From positions 1,173,208 through 1,237,207 of the forward strand of contig NZ_JARYGZ010000001.1 of NCBI RefSeq assembly GCF_029906645.1: a stretch of DNA of 64,000 nt, read 5' to 3'. Shown here in pieces: positions 26,966 to 34,429 of this stretch (its first letter is position 1; the number at the start of each line of letters is the position of its first letter). Made by a program: the position numbers and the translations under genes. The notes under the pieces are model-generated. The model was not told the DNA's origin. It searched no databases and saw only the letters and a list, made by a program, of their open reading frames with translations. The stretch is from Sphingomonas oryzagri. GTDB lineage: Bacteria > Pseudomonadota > Alphaproteobacteria > Sphingomonadales > Sphingomonadaceae.

Positions 26966-27379
26966 ATGATCGATCCTCAGGACTGGCTGGGCATGCTGCT
27001 GCGCCTGGCAGTGGCGGCAGCGATTGGCCTCGCGCTGGGCTTCGAGCGCGAATGGCATGGTCATGACGCGGGCATGCGAACCCACGCGCTGGTGGCGTTG
27101 AGCTCGGCGATGATCACGATATCGTCTCTGCTCCTGTTTCTGGAGCTCAAGCACGAGGGCGGCGCGAGCGATCCGCTGCGCGTCATCCAGGGCCTCGCGC
27201 AGGCCATCGGATTCATCGCCGGCGGCCTGATCTTCATCCGCGGTCGCGGCGTGAAGAACATGACGACCGCAGCAAGCCTGTGGATGGCGGCTGCGGTGGG
27301 TATCGGCGCGGGCGCGGGCCAAACCGGCGCGGCGCGACCCACGCCGATGAATAGTCGGGCTATAATAGCGAGCAGGTAG
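26966..27379 (+). CDS. MgtC/SapB-family membrane protein, probably C-terminally truncated
   Basis: The frame from ATG 26966 gives 137 residues beginning MLLRLAVAAAIGLALGFEREW and containing GMRTHALVALSSAM and AIGFIAGGLIFIRGRGVKNMTTAASLWMAAAVGIGAGAG, all diagnostic of MgtC/SapB small membrane proteins. After GAGAG the expected hydrophobic fourth-helix continuation is replaced by TGAARPTPMNSRAIIASR, suggesting truncation or a junction near 27318. The protein may be non-functional. Whether it once belonged with the next genes is unknown. Confidence 0.7.
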   Translation: MIDPQDWLGMLLRLAVAAAIGLALGFEREWHGHDAGMRTHALVALSSAMITISSLLLFLELKHEGGASDPLRVIQGLAQAIGFIAGGLIFIRGRGVKNMTTAASLWMAAAVGIGAGAGQTGAARPTPMNSRAIIASR

Positions 27380-27444
27380 AGCCTGCCCTGCGACGCCCGC
27401 GCCCAGCTTTCCGGGCGCCGGCGCGAAGAGCTCGATCCCCGTCG

Positions 27445-27846
27445 TCAGCGGTAGATCAGGAGCAGCGCGGCGAAAATGACAATGATCGCGATCAGCGAAA
27501 TTCCGAGCACGTAGCGCATGGCGCCCAGCGTCTTGCCGCCGCTGGCCTCGGTTCCTGTCAGGATCGTATCGTCACCGGCATTTCCGGAGCGCTCGCCGGC
27601 CCGCTTGGTCAATCGCGCCTCGGCCCGTTCGTCATATCCGGACGACATGGCAGGCTCGCCATGCCGAACGGATGCGTGAGACGGTGGATCGGACGCGGGA
27701 AAGCTCTCGTCATTGGCGATATCCGCCATCGCCTGCTCGTCTGACGGATTCTCGCGCAAAGCGGGATGGTCCTGGGCGTCGTCTGCCTCGCGCACGGGTG
27801 GCACCGGATGTGCGGCCATCGCGCCATCGGCTTTGCGGTCGGTCAC
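27445..27846 (-). CDS. ESFPASD-motif protein with C-terminal membrane helix (membrane paralogue)
   Basis: This 133-residue protein shares the acidic low-complexity part DESFPASDPPSH...EPAMSSGYDERAE with the protein at 15101-15436, and adds a C-terminal single membrane helix (YVLGISLIAIIVIFAALLLIY) so that it would be tail-anchored. The N-terminal part is PSDEQAMADIAN-rich. The function of the family is unknown. It stands alone on the minus strand, with no EcfG-type site upstream that I could see. Confidence 0.75.
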   Translation of the reverse strand: MTDRKADGAMAAHPVPPVREADDAQDHPALRENPSDEQAMADIANDESFPASDPPSHASVRHGEPAMSSGYDERAEARLTKRAGERSGNAGDDTILTGTEASGGKTLGAMRYVLGISLIAIIVIFAALLLIYR

Positions 27847-28028
27847 AATGACCTCCTGTCTCCTGGAAGCCCGATCAACGCGCGGACTGGGTCCTTGGGC
27901 CCACCGGCGCCGCCGTTCATGCCGGTTGATCGCCCATCAAGCCCGCGGAGCTTCCACGTTCGGCAGTTTGGGCGCGTTACCCCGGTTCGTTCGTTGATGC
28001 AGCTCCATTGGATATACTGGAGGATGGC

Positions 28029-28253
28029 ATGACCATGGCAGATCGCAGCCACAGCAGCGTTTCGCCCGATGATATCGACCGCGCCAAAGGCCCCAGCAAG
28101 GGCGTCGAGGATTTTGGAGGGCATGATGCAGAGGCCGAGGGTGCCGCGGAATCCGGGGTAGGACAGGCCGCCCAGGCCGGCGCCCCCAAGCCCCGTCAGG
28201 CCCCCACGGATAGACCCGAGGTCGGCGAGAAGCCCGGCAGACCGGGGCGATAA
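28029..28253 (+). CDS. Small disordered hypothetical protein
   Basis: A GGAGG site precedes ATG 28029 by 5 bases, and the frame gives 74 residues. It is Gly/Ala/Pro/Glu/Asp-rich with no clear hydrophobic segment (MTMADRSHSSVSPDDIDRAK), so it is probably disordered. No known domain is recognised. It lies between the divergent ESFPASD gene and the PfpI gene and may be another stress miniprotein. Confidence 0.55.
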   Translation: MTMADRSHSSVSPDDIDRAKGPSKGVEDFGGHDAEAEGAAESGVGQAAQAGAPKPRQAPTDRPEVGEKPGRPGR

Positions 28254-28293
28254 ACGTCTGGTGCGATCAATAGAACGAGCCGTGGCTTGGCAC

Positions 28294-28318
28294 GGAACGG
28301 CGGCACGGACAGTCCGTT
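28294..28318 (+). promoter_or_regulatory. Candidate EcfG promoter for the PfpI gene (perfect consensus)
   Basis: GGAAC (28294-28298), N16, CGTT (28315-28318) matches the full EcfG consensus exactly. It is 32 bases before the PfpI ATG, and the predicted start is about 25 bases before it. It is the best of the sites seen. Confidence 0.65.
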
Positions 28319-28350
28319 GAGGTTGGCAAATCCAGCCACAGGAGAGACGT

Positions 28351-28893
28351 ATGCCGATGATCGACAAATCGAAGGTGCTCATCCTCGCAACCGACGGTTT
28401 CGAGAACAGCGAACTGTTCAAGCCGCGTGCCAGCCTGTTGGACGCCGGCGCGCAGGTGACGTTGGCGTCCATCAAGAAGGAGCCGATCCAGGGCGTGGTG
28501 CACGACAGCGACGAAGGCGAGACGATCACGCCGGACCTGACGCTGGGTGAGGTCGAGGCCGACGACTATGATGCGCTGCTGATCCCCGGCGGCGTCGGCA
28601 ATCCCGACACGATGCGGATGGAGCAGGACGCACTTGCTATCGTTCGCGCCTTCTTCGCGGCCGACAAGCCGGTGGCGGCGATCTGCCACGGACCGTGGCT
28701 GCTGGCGGAGGCCGATGTGATCGATGGTCGCACCGTGACGAGCTGGCCCTCTATCCGCACCGACCTGCGCAATGCCGGTGCCGAGGTCGTCGACAAGGAA
28801 GTCCAGGTGGACGGAAAGCTCATCACCAGTCGCAAGCCGGACGACATTCCGGCTTTCACCGAGGCCCTGATCAAGTCGATCGAACAGGATTGA
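28351..28893 (+). CDS. DJ-1/PfpI-family glutamine-amidotransferase-like protein (YhbO/protein deglycase type)
   Basis: The 180-residue product has the PfpI pattern: KVLILATDGFENSELFKPRA, the catalytic Glu in YDALLIPGGVGNPD, nucleophile Cys in AAICHGPWLLAEA and FTEALIKSIE at the end. PfpI/YhbO proteins repair glycated residues or act as stress hydrolases; the exact activity is unproven here. A perfect EcfG promoter lies upstream. This family recurs in the window (18233, 19236, 28351). Confidence 0.9.
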   Translation: MPMIDKSKVLILATDGFENSELFKPRASLLDAGAQVTLASIKKEPIQGVVHDSDEGETITPDLTLGEVEADDYDALLIPGGVGNPDTMRMEQDALAIVRAFFAADKPVAAICHGPWLLAEADVIDGRTVTSWPSIRTDLRNAGAEVVDKEVQVDGKLITSRKPDDIPAFTEALIKSIEQD

Positions 28894-28925
28894 ACCCGAC
28901 CATCGTCGCTACCGGCTTTCGTTCG

Positions 28926-29240
28926 ATGCCGGTGGCATTCGACAACATGAATTCGGCGGAAGAGCAGATTTCGCAGCTGCTTCCGCCGGCATTCGGCATG
29001 AACAGACCCATTACGGGGATAGCCAATATCTATCGACTCTATCGCATGAATGCGCTGACAGAGGACAACCGCAGCGTCGAGAATATCGAGGCTTTCAGCG
29101 ATGACGAGGCAATCGGCCGAGCGCTCGACCAAGCGGGCGATTACCGTATCGAACTGTGGGACGGTGAGCGGAAGCTCGTCGCGATCAGTGGCCGAAACGG
29201 CCTGGGCGAGCTGACGATTTGCGCCCCCACGGATACTTGA
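28926..29240 (+). CDS. Small hypothetical protein
   Basis: The frame is open from an ATG at 28926 for 104 residues; ATGs at 28947 and 28998 are alternative starts and none has a clear ribosome site. The C-terminal part (IYRLYRMNALTEDNRSVENI...AIGRALDQAGDYRIELWDG...LVAISGR) has the look of a small protein family with a YRLY-x(n)-A-x-SDDEA-x(n)-ELW-G pattern found in this group. The function is unknown. The preceding stop and start spacing suggests it may follow the PfpI gene on one transcript. Confidence 0.5.
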   Translation: MPVAFDNMNSAEEQISQLLPPAFGMNRPITGIANIYRLYRMNALTEDNRSVENIEAFSDDEAIGRALDQAGDYRIELWDGERKLVAISGRNGLGELTICAPTDT

Positions 29241-29257
29241 TGTTTCGGAGAACTGAC

Positions 29258-29440
29258 ATGCCCGGACCCAAGCAAGATCGTCCGCCGCTGCCGAGAAGAG
29301 CAAACCGGCCCAAGACCTTGGGAGATCCGTCACTCACCGACGCGGAACTGCACGAGGCCCAGCGCAAAAAGGGCGATCCGGTGATTGGTCATGGCCCGGA
29401 CGGCGACACTGACACTCCGGCTGACCAGCGGAAACGCTGA
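29258..29440 (+). CDS. Small charged hypothetical protein
   Basis: This 60-residue, hydrophilic protein (PGPKQDRPPLPRRANRPKT, then DPSLTDAELHEAQRKKGDP) is rich in Pro, Arg, Lys and Asp. GGAGA lies 7 bases before ATG 29258. No domain is recognised. It may be another stress miniprotein on the transcript that starts at the PfpI gene. Confidence 0.55.
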   Translation: MPGPKQDRPPLPRRANRPKTLGDPSLTDAELHEAQRKKGDPVIGHGPDGDTDTPADQRKR

Positions 29441-29470
29441 CCCTCGGATCTTCATCGCCCTGCCACGATC

Positions 29471-29665
29471 TCATGTCTGGCCGGTCTGGGATGTCGCGGC
29501 CGCGATCGCGGCGGCATTGTCCCGCTCGATCTCGTCCTTCGACCGCTTTCCTGCCGGCTTCCTGGGCGTCGCCTGCTCGGCCGCATCACGGCTCATGACG
29601 ATGTCGGCGGCATAGGTGCGCTTGTCGTCCAGGGTGTCCGCGGCGGGATGCTTGATATCGGTCAT
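29471..29665 (-). CDS. Small hydrophilic hypothetical protein
   Basis: The 64-residue frame (TDIKHPAADTLDDKRTYAAD, later RKPAGKRSKDEIERDNAAAI) starts at an ATG with AAGGAG 5 bases upstream. Ala/Lys/Glu-rich, without membrane segments, it is probably helical or disordered. It is unrelated to a known family I can name. Confidence 0.6.
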   Translation of the reverse strand: MTDIKHPAADTLDDKRTYAADIVMSRDAAEQATPRKPAGKRSKDEIERDNAAAIAAATSQTGQT

Positions 29666-29783
29666 GTTGGCTCCTTCCTGTCTGCCCAACGAGCGCCGGG
29701 ACGAGCCGACGCGACGATCTCGCGTCCGTATCGGTGACGCGAGCGAAAGGCCGGACCGATGAAGCCATCTTGTCCGAGCACAG

Positions 29784-30731
29784 CTAGAGACGCGGACGAA
29801 GCTCCGTCTCGAAGAATTCGATGAACCGCTTTTGCTGCTGCCCCGGGCAGGTCAGCACCACATGATCGAACCCGGCATCGACATAGCGGCGAATGACCGC
29901 GAGATGCGCCTCGACATCCGGCCCGGCGGCGATCGCATCCGCCAGATCCTCGGGACGAACGAACCGGGAGGCGGATTCGAAGCCTTCGACATCGCGCAGC
30001 TCGCTGTTGACCGGCCACCCCAGCGCCGAGAAGCGGAACGTCTCGTGGGCCTGTTCCAGCCCCGCCTCCTCGCTCTCCGCATAGGAAAGAACCGCCTCCG
30101 CATAGGCGGGGCCCTGCTTCGCCTTGCGGAAGCCGTCGACCAGTTCGGCCTTGGGCTCGGTCGCCATGATGCCGTCGGCCGCATCGACGGCGAGAGCGAC
30201 CGACGCCGGGCCGCTCACGCCCACGATGACGTCTATGGGCTTGTCAGGCAGGTCATAGAGACGAGCGTGATCGACCACATACCAGTCTCCTTCGAAGCTG
30301 TGCACGCCACCCGTCCAGAGCATGCGGAAGATCTCGATCGCCTCGCCGAGCATGGCATGGCGTTCCGGCGTCGACGGCCAGCGCTCCCCGGTGACGTGCT
30401 CGTTCAGGCGCTCGCCGGCGCCGACGGCCAGGGTGAACCGGCCTTTCGACATCACGCCGATCGTTGCGGCGGCCTGCGCGATGATGGCGGGGTGGTAGCG
30501 AATGATCGGGCAGGTGAGCCCCGTCGCGATGCCGATCCGCGAGGTCGCCTGCGCGATACCGCCGAGCACGCTCCACGCGAACGAGGCATGGCCCTGCGAT
30601 TCCAGCCAAGGATGAAAATGGTCGGAGATCGAGACGAAGTCGAAGCCCGCGGCCTCCGCGGCAAGAGCATTCTCGATCAGCGCAGCCGGCTCGTGCTCCT
30701 CGGTCATCAATTTGTATCCGAACTGCACCAT
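29784..30731 (-). CDS. LLM-class (F420/FMN-dependent) oxidoreductase
   Basis: The start at 30731 has GGAGG in the codons upstream, giving 315 residues. It shows the luciferase-like monooxygenase fold: N-terminal FGYKLMTEEHEP, SISDHFHPWLESQGHASFAWSVLGGIAQAT, TCPIIRYHPAIIAQAAAT, and MLWTGG. Proteins of the TIGR03557-like group use F420 or FMN, though F420 is not generally expected in sphingomonads; the cofactor is uncertain. The substrate is unknown. Confidence 0.85.
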   Translation of the reverse strand: MVQFGYKLMTEEHEPAALIENALAAEAAGFDFVSISDHFHPWLESQGHASFAWSVLGGIAQATSRIGIATGLTCPIIRYHPAIIAQAAATIGVMSKGRFTLAVGAGERLNEHVTGERWPSTPERHAMLGEAIEIFRMLWTGGVHSFEGDWYVVDHARLYDLPDKPIDVIVGVSGPASVALAVDAADGIMATEPKAELVDGFRKAKQGPAYAEAVLSYAESEEAGLEQAHETFRFSALGWPVNSELRDVEGFESASRFVRPEDLADAIAAGPDVEAHLAVIRRYVDAGFDHVVLTCPGQQQKRFIEFFETELRPRL

Positions 30732-30944
30732 CCGATCCTCCATCAGAGGCCTATTCAATTCGGTGCACACGGAATTGATCCGGACACTAGATAGCTCTCT
30801 TGGCAAGTCGACCCATCGAAGCGGTGGTTTGAACCTAAAGGCGCAGCAGCGGCTGAATCATCGCGCAGACACGGCCTTTGGCTACAAGCTGACGGTCGGC
30901 AAATGGAGTGCACGCAGAGAGTCGGGAATGACCGGCATTGGCGC

Positions 30945-32324
30945 TCAGCTGCCCCCGTTTGGAAGGCGCACAAGTGCTGCGACCCCGCCAAAGCCACTCA
31001 CGTCTTCTTTAAGCTCCAACAATCCGCCATGCAGTTCCGACAATTCGCGGCTGATCGGCAGACCGAAGCCATGGCCGCTTCCGGCTTCGTCCAGCTTCCT
31101 TCCCTTCAGCAACGCGGTGTCGATCTGTTTCTCGGTCATGCCGGCGCCGTCGTCAGCGATCGTGGTCAGAACGTCCGGTCCGTCGCGGACCGCGCTAATC
31201 CGGACTCTCGACCGGGCATGGCGCCACGCATTGTCCAGGATGTTACCGAGCAGCTCGTCCAGATCATGCGGATCACAGCGCACCGCGAGTTCCGGCGGCA
31301 AGGAAATCTCCGAGCGGATGTCGCGATCGGAATGAATCTTCGCCATCGTGACGACCAGACCTTCGATCACGGGCAAGAGCGGCACGGAGATGCCCTTCGT
31401 GCCGATCTCCGCCGCCCGCGCCCGCCCGAGATGATGCCTGATCTGATGCTGCATCCGGTCGGCCAGCGCGACGAGAGCCGCATCGCCTTCTCCGGATCGA
31501 GCAGCGAGTTCGAGCCGCAATGTCGCGAGCGGTGTCTTGAGGCCGTGGGCGAGATTGGCGACGTGCCCGCGCGCGCGCGCCAGCGCCTGCTCGTTGGTCT
31601 CGATCATCGTGTTGAGCTCGTCGACCAGCGGCAGCAGCTCGGTCGGTTCCGTGATTGCGATCGTCCGCCGGCGACCGACGCGCACCTCTCCCACCATGTT
31701 CCCCAGCCGTCGCAACGGCCTCAACCCAATGCGAAGCTGGACGAGCACAGCGAGGAGCAGGAAAGCGGCAAGCAAGGCCAGCGACAGCAGCAGCGGCCCC
31801 GTCGCGGCGCGCAGCGGACGCTCGACGATGGCGCGGGGGCCGACGGCGATGACGAACGCATCGCCTCTCGCGGTCGGGATCGTCGCGATCCGCCCGTGGA
31901 CAGCCCGGCCATCGGCACCGATGCCGTCGAGCGGGCGGACGCGCCACGGATCATCCGGTCGCCCATGATGACCCGGCGGTGGCGGCGGAGCTTCCCAATC
32001 GACCGGCAATGGCAGGTGGGCAGGGCCGAGCGAGTTCGAGCGAAGCTTCCCCGCCGGCGCGACCAGCTCCCATGCCCATCCCGATCCCGGCGTGTCGAAC
32101 GGCGGCACGTCGGCGGCACGCGCGGCATCCAGCGTGCCGTCGGGGCGCACGGCCCGCGCTACGACCGCGATCTGCGCGTCAAGCCGTTCGTCGAGGCCGT
32201 GCATCACGAACCGGCCGAGGACGTGGCCGATCGACAGCGCCGCGAGTGTCAGCGCCAGCGTCGTCGCCACCAGCGCGGTCATGACGAGGCGGCCGGTCAG
32301 CGAGCGGGGCAGCAGGCGCATCAT
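30945..32324 (-). CDS. Sensor histidine kinase of PhoQ/OmpR-partner type
   Basis: The 459-residue protein has an N-terminal membrane helix (LTGRLVMTALVATTLALTLA), a periplasmic region of about 130 residues containing APPPPPGHHGRPDDPW, a second helix (about 170-190), a HAMP domain, an H-box NLAHGLKTPLATLRLE (about residue 258) and a HATPase with N-box LLGNILDNAWRHARS, DDGAGM and GHGFGLPIS. It overlaps the end of the upstream response regulator gene by 4 bases, so they are coupled. The Pro/His-rich periplasmic segment echoes that of the divergent exported protein (33103) and might bind metal. Confidence 0.9.
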   Translation of the reverse strand: MMRLLPRSLTGRLVMTALVATTLALTLAALSIGHVLGRFVMHGLDERLDAQIAVVARAVRPDGTLDAARAADVPPFDTPGSGWAWELVAPAGKLRSNSLGPAHLPLPVDWEAPPPPPGHHGRPDDPWRVRPLDGIGADGRAVHGRIATIPTARGDAFVIAVGPRAIVERPLRAATGPLLLSLALLAAFLLLAVLVQLRIGLRPLRRLGNMVGEVRVGRRRTIAITEPTELLPLVDELNTMIETNEQALARARGHVANLAHGLKTPLATLRLELAARSGEGDAALVALADRMQHQIRHHLGRARAAEIGTKGISVPLLPVIEGLVVTMAKIHSDRDIRSEISLPPELAVRCDPHDLDELLGNILDNAWRHARSRVRISAVRDGPDVLTTIADDGAGMTEKQIDTALLKGRKLDEAGSGHGFGLPISRELSELHGGLLELKEDVSGFGGVAALVRLPNGGS

Positions 32325-32983
32325 GCCACCTCGACCAGACGATAGCCGAGACCCCGCACCGTCTCGATCCGCTCGGCTCCGATCTTGCGGCGCAGGCGCC
32401 CGACGATCACCTCTAGCGAATTGGAATCCGGATCGGCATCGCCCTCATAGACGCGCTCGAGCAGATCGAGCCGCTCGACCACGATACCCTTGCGTAGCGC
32501 GAGGCAGGAGAGGACGCGCCACTCGAACGCCGTCAGCCGGAGCGGCAAGCCATCCAACTCGAACTGCCCGGTCTGTGCATCGAAGCTGAGCGGCCCGCAG
32601 CGTATCACGTTGGCCGCGTGCCCCGCCGCGCGGCGGACGAGCGCGCGCAGGCGCATCACCAGCTCCTCGATGCGAAAGGGCTTCACCAGATAATCGTCGG
32701 CACCGGCCTTGAAGCCCTGCACCTTGTCAGACCAGCCGTCCCGCGCCGTCAGGATCAGGACGGGCAACTGACGCCCGGCCTGCCGCCAGCCGGTCAGCAC
32801 GGTCACGCCGTCGATCTTCGGAAGGCCGAGATCGAGCACGGCGACGTCGAACGCCTCGGTTTCGCCGAGATGCGCCGCATCCTCTCCGTTCGCGGCGACA
32901 TCGACGGCGAAATGCTCGGCGCGGAGCGCGCGGGCGATGCTGTCGGCGAGCGCCTCATCGTCCTCCACCAGCAATACCCGCAT
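32321..32983 (-). CDS. OmpR/PhoP-family response regulator
   Basis: This 220-residue regulator has a receiver domain (1-120; VLLVEDDEALADSIARALR, phosphoacceptor Asp at about 51 in VAVLDLGLPK, Thr in ILTARDGW, Lys in DYLVKPF) and a winged-helix DNA-binding domain (about 130-215; LTAFEWRVLSCLALRKG...VGRLRRKIGAERIETVRGLGYRL). It is the first gene of the pair with the kinase. The intergenic region upstream holds an 18-bp palindrome and direct repeats that may be its operators. Confidence 0.95.
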   Translation of the reverse strand: MRVLLVEDDEALADSIARALRAEHFAVDVAANGEDAAHLGETEAFDVAVLDLGLPKIDGVTVLTGWRQAGRQLPVLILTARDGWSDKVQGFKAGADDYLVKPFRIEELVMRLRALVRRAAGHAANVIRCGPLSFDAQTGQFELDGLPLRLTAFEWRVLSCLALRKGIVVERLDLLERVYEGDADPDSNSLEVIVGRLRRKIGAERIETVRGLGYRLVEVA

Positions 32984-33019
32984 CGCCGTCTCCTCGATCC
33001 CGCCCGACTAGCCACGCTT

Positions 33020-33049
33020 GCTAAACCGAAACTGAACCGCGCGGTTCAG
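33020..33049. promoter_or_regulatory. Palindrome plus direct repeat in the divergent intergenic region (candidate operator)
   Basis: CTGAACCGCGCGGTTCAG (33032-33049) is an 18-bp perfect palindrome. Immediately before it, TAAACCG and TGAACCG (33022-33039) form a direct repeat with an 11-base spacing, a layout typical of OmpR/PhoP-family binding sites. It lies between the response regulator start (32983) and the exported-protein start (33103). Confidence 0.5.
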
Positions 33050-33102
33050 CGGGCGTCGGACGGCGGAGGCTAGGATCTCCCCATCATCGGACAAGGAGAT
33101 TG

Positions 33103-33660
33103 ATGATGGATTGGAATTTCATCGGAAGACGGACACGGATAGGTCTCGCGACGGTCGGGCTGCTGCTCGCCGGCGGCGCGGCGGGAGCGGTCGCGATCGA
33201 AGCGACCCGCCCGCCGGTCGAGATGGCGCCCATGGCCTCGATCGCGATCGCGCGGCTCGCGCAGACCAGCGGCCCCGTCACGCTGCGCGGCCGCGTCGCC
33301 GAGGTCTACGGCAACAAGTTCCTGCTGGTCGACGGCAGCGGCAGGACGCTCGTCGATACCGGCCCGCGCGGCGACGATGGCGGGCTGGTCACGCTGGGGG
33401 CCACCACCACCGTGCAGGGGCGCTACGAACGTGGCTTCGTCCATGCGAGCTTCCTGGTCGATGGTGGCGGCAACGTCACCCAGCTCGGCCCGGTCGGCGG
33501 GCCACCGCATCACGACCGGCATGGCCCGCCGCCGCCGCACGGTGGCCCGGATCGAGGCCCTCCGCCACCGCCGGGTGCCGATGAGGACGCTGCCCCGCCT
33601 CCCCCGCCTGTCGCAGCCAATCCGCCGGCGGCCGGCGCAGCGGCTCCGGCCGCACGGTGA
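33103..33660 (+). CDS. Exported protein with Pro/His-rich C-terminus, divergent from a two-component system
   Basis: The 185-residue product has an N-terminal signal or membrane segment (IGLATVGLLLAGGAAGAVAI), a central beta-rich domain (VTLRGRVAEVYGNKFLLVDGSG...ATTTVQGRYERGFVHASFLVDGGG, like OB-fold stress or metal-tolerance domains) and a Pro/Gly/His-rich tail (HHDRHGPPPPHGG). Start is 33103 or 33106, after AAGGAG. It is divergent from the OmpR-type system, whose kinase carries a similar PPPPPGHHGRP stretch, so it is a likely regulated target. It is followed by a perfect hairpin. Confidence 0.6.
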   Translation: MMDWNFIGRRTRIGLATVGLLLAGGAAGAVAIEATRPPVEMAPMASIAIARLAQTSGPVTLRGRVAEVYGNKFLLVDGSGRTLVDTGPRGDDGGLVTLGATTTVQGRYERGFVHASFLVDGGGNVTQLGPVGGPPHHDRHGPPPPHGGPDRGPPPPPGADEDAAPPPPPVAANPPAAGAAAPAAR

Positions 33661-33666
33661 GGGCAC

Positions 33667-33704
33667 GCGCGATCCGGCGGCACGACTGCGCTGCCGGATC
33701 GCGC
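33667..33704 (+). terminator. Hairpin downstream of the Pro/His-rich protein gene
   Basis: A 12-bp perfect stem GCGCGATCCGGC / GCCGGATCGCGC (33667-33678 and 33693-33704) with a 14-base loop lies 6 bases after the stop codon. There is no T-run, so Rho-independence is not certain. Confidence 0.55.
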
Positions 33705-33708
33705 ACCC

Positions 33709-33732
33709 GGCTTCAGGCGGCCGCCTGAAGCC
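33709..33732 (-). terminator. 24-bp palindrome overlapping the end of the GST gene
   Basis: GGCTTCAGGCGGCCGCCTGAAGCC-type perfect palindrome (33709-33732) includes the GST stop codon at 33713-33715. It can form a stem in either strand's transcript and may act as a terminator for the GST mRNA. Confidence 0.45.
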
Positions 33733-34324
33733 CGGATTGATCGTCCAGCGCCTGCCCGCGCACGGCGGCCGGTCGGCTCTGGCAGCGACCGATATAGGCA
33801 TCGATGGCGTCGTCGGCCGGGTAGGCGCGGCGACCGAAAGCGAGCGCGCTGCTGATCAGGAAATCGGGACCCGTGAAACGGTCGCCCATCACGTAGGAAC
33901 CCCGCGCGAGCGCCGCTTGGAGCCTCGCGACGACGGCATCGTGATTGCGCTGCTTCTGCGGCGATCCCGCGAGATCGCCCGACAGCCCGGCAAACAGCGC
34001 CGGCTCCAGCTCGGCGACATACCATGCGATCCAGGTGAGATAGGCGCCACGGCGCGGATCGCCCGGCGCGGGGGCAAGGCCGGCCTCCGGAAAGGCATCG
34101 AGCAGGTGGAGCACGATCGCGACCGATTCCGCCACCAGCGATCCGTCGTGCATGAGAGCGGGCACGCGCTTGTCCGGGTGGGGATTAGCCGGGTCGCCGC
34201 TGCCCTCCCCGGTCATCGGCCGGAAGATCGAGACGGGACGGATCTCATAGTCGACGCCCAGTTCCTCGAGCAGCCAGATCATGCGGGACGAACGGGATTG
34301 CGGGGCGTGATACAGGGTGATCAT
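33713..34324 (-). CDS. Glutathione S-transferase family protein
   Basis: The 203-residue product starts MITLYHAPQSRSSRMIWLLEE (the thioredoxin-like N-terminus with the catalytic Ser/Cys region), then the cis-Pro RVPALMHDG and VAESVAIVLHLLDAFPE glutathione site. The C-terminal helical domain carries FTGPDFLISSALAFG. It is divergent from the WYL regulator, whose operator lies in between, so it is a probable regulated target. Confidence 0.9.
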   Translation of the reverse strand: MITLYHAPQSRSSRMIWLLEELGVDYEIRPVSIFRPMTGEGSGDPANPHPDKRVPALMHDGSLVAESVAIVLHLLDAFPEAGLAPAPGDPRRGAYLTWIAWYVAELEPALFAGLSGDLAGSPQKQRNHDAVVARLQAALARGSYVMGDRFTGPDFLISSALAFGRRAYPADDAIDAYIGRCQSRPAAVRGQALDDQSGLQAAA

Positions 34325-34394
34325 GGTCTTCTCCTCAAGGCCCGCGAACGATCATGGAGCCATGTCGCGAGGCGATTTCGCTTGTAGAGGCGAC

Positions 34395-34418
34395 CTACTG
34401 ACAGCATCCTGTCAGTAG
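34395..34418. promoter_or_regulatory. Perfect 10-bp inverted repeat operator (WYL/YafY-type)
   Basis: CTACTGACAG - CATC - CTGTCAGTAG is a perfect inverted repeat (34395-34404 and 34409-34418) 12 bases before the regulator ATG at 34430 and 71 bases before the GST start. The TACTGACA core is typical of YafY-type regulator sites. Autoregulation and GST control are inferred. Confidence 0.7.
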
Positions 34419-34429
34419 GAGTATCGACC

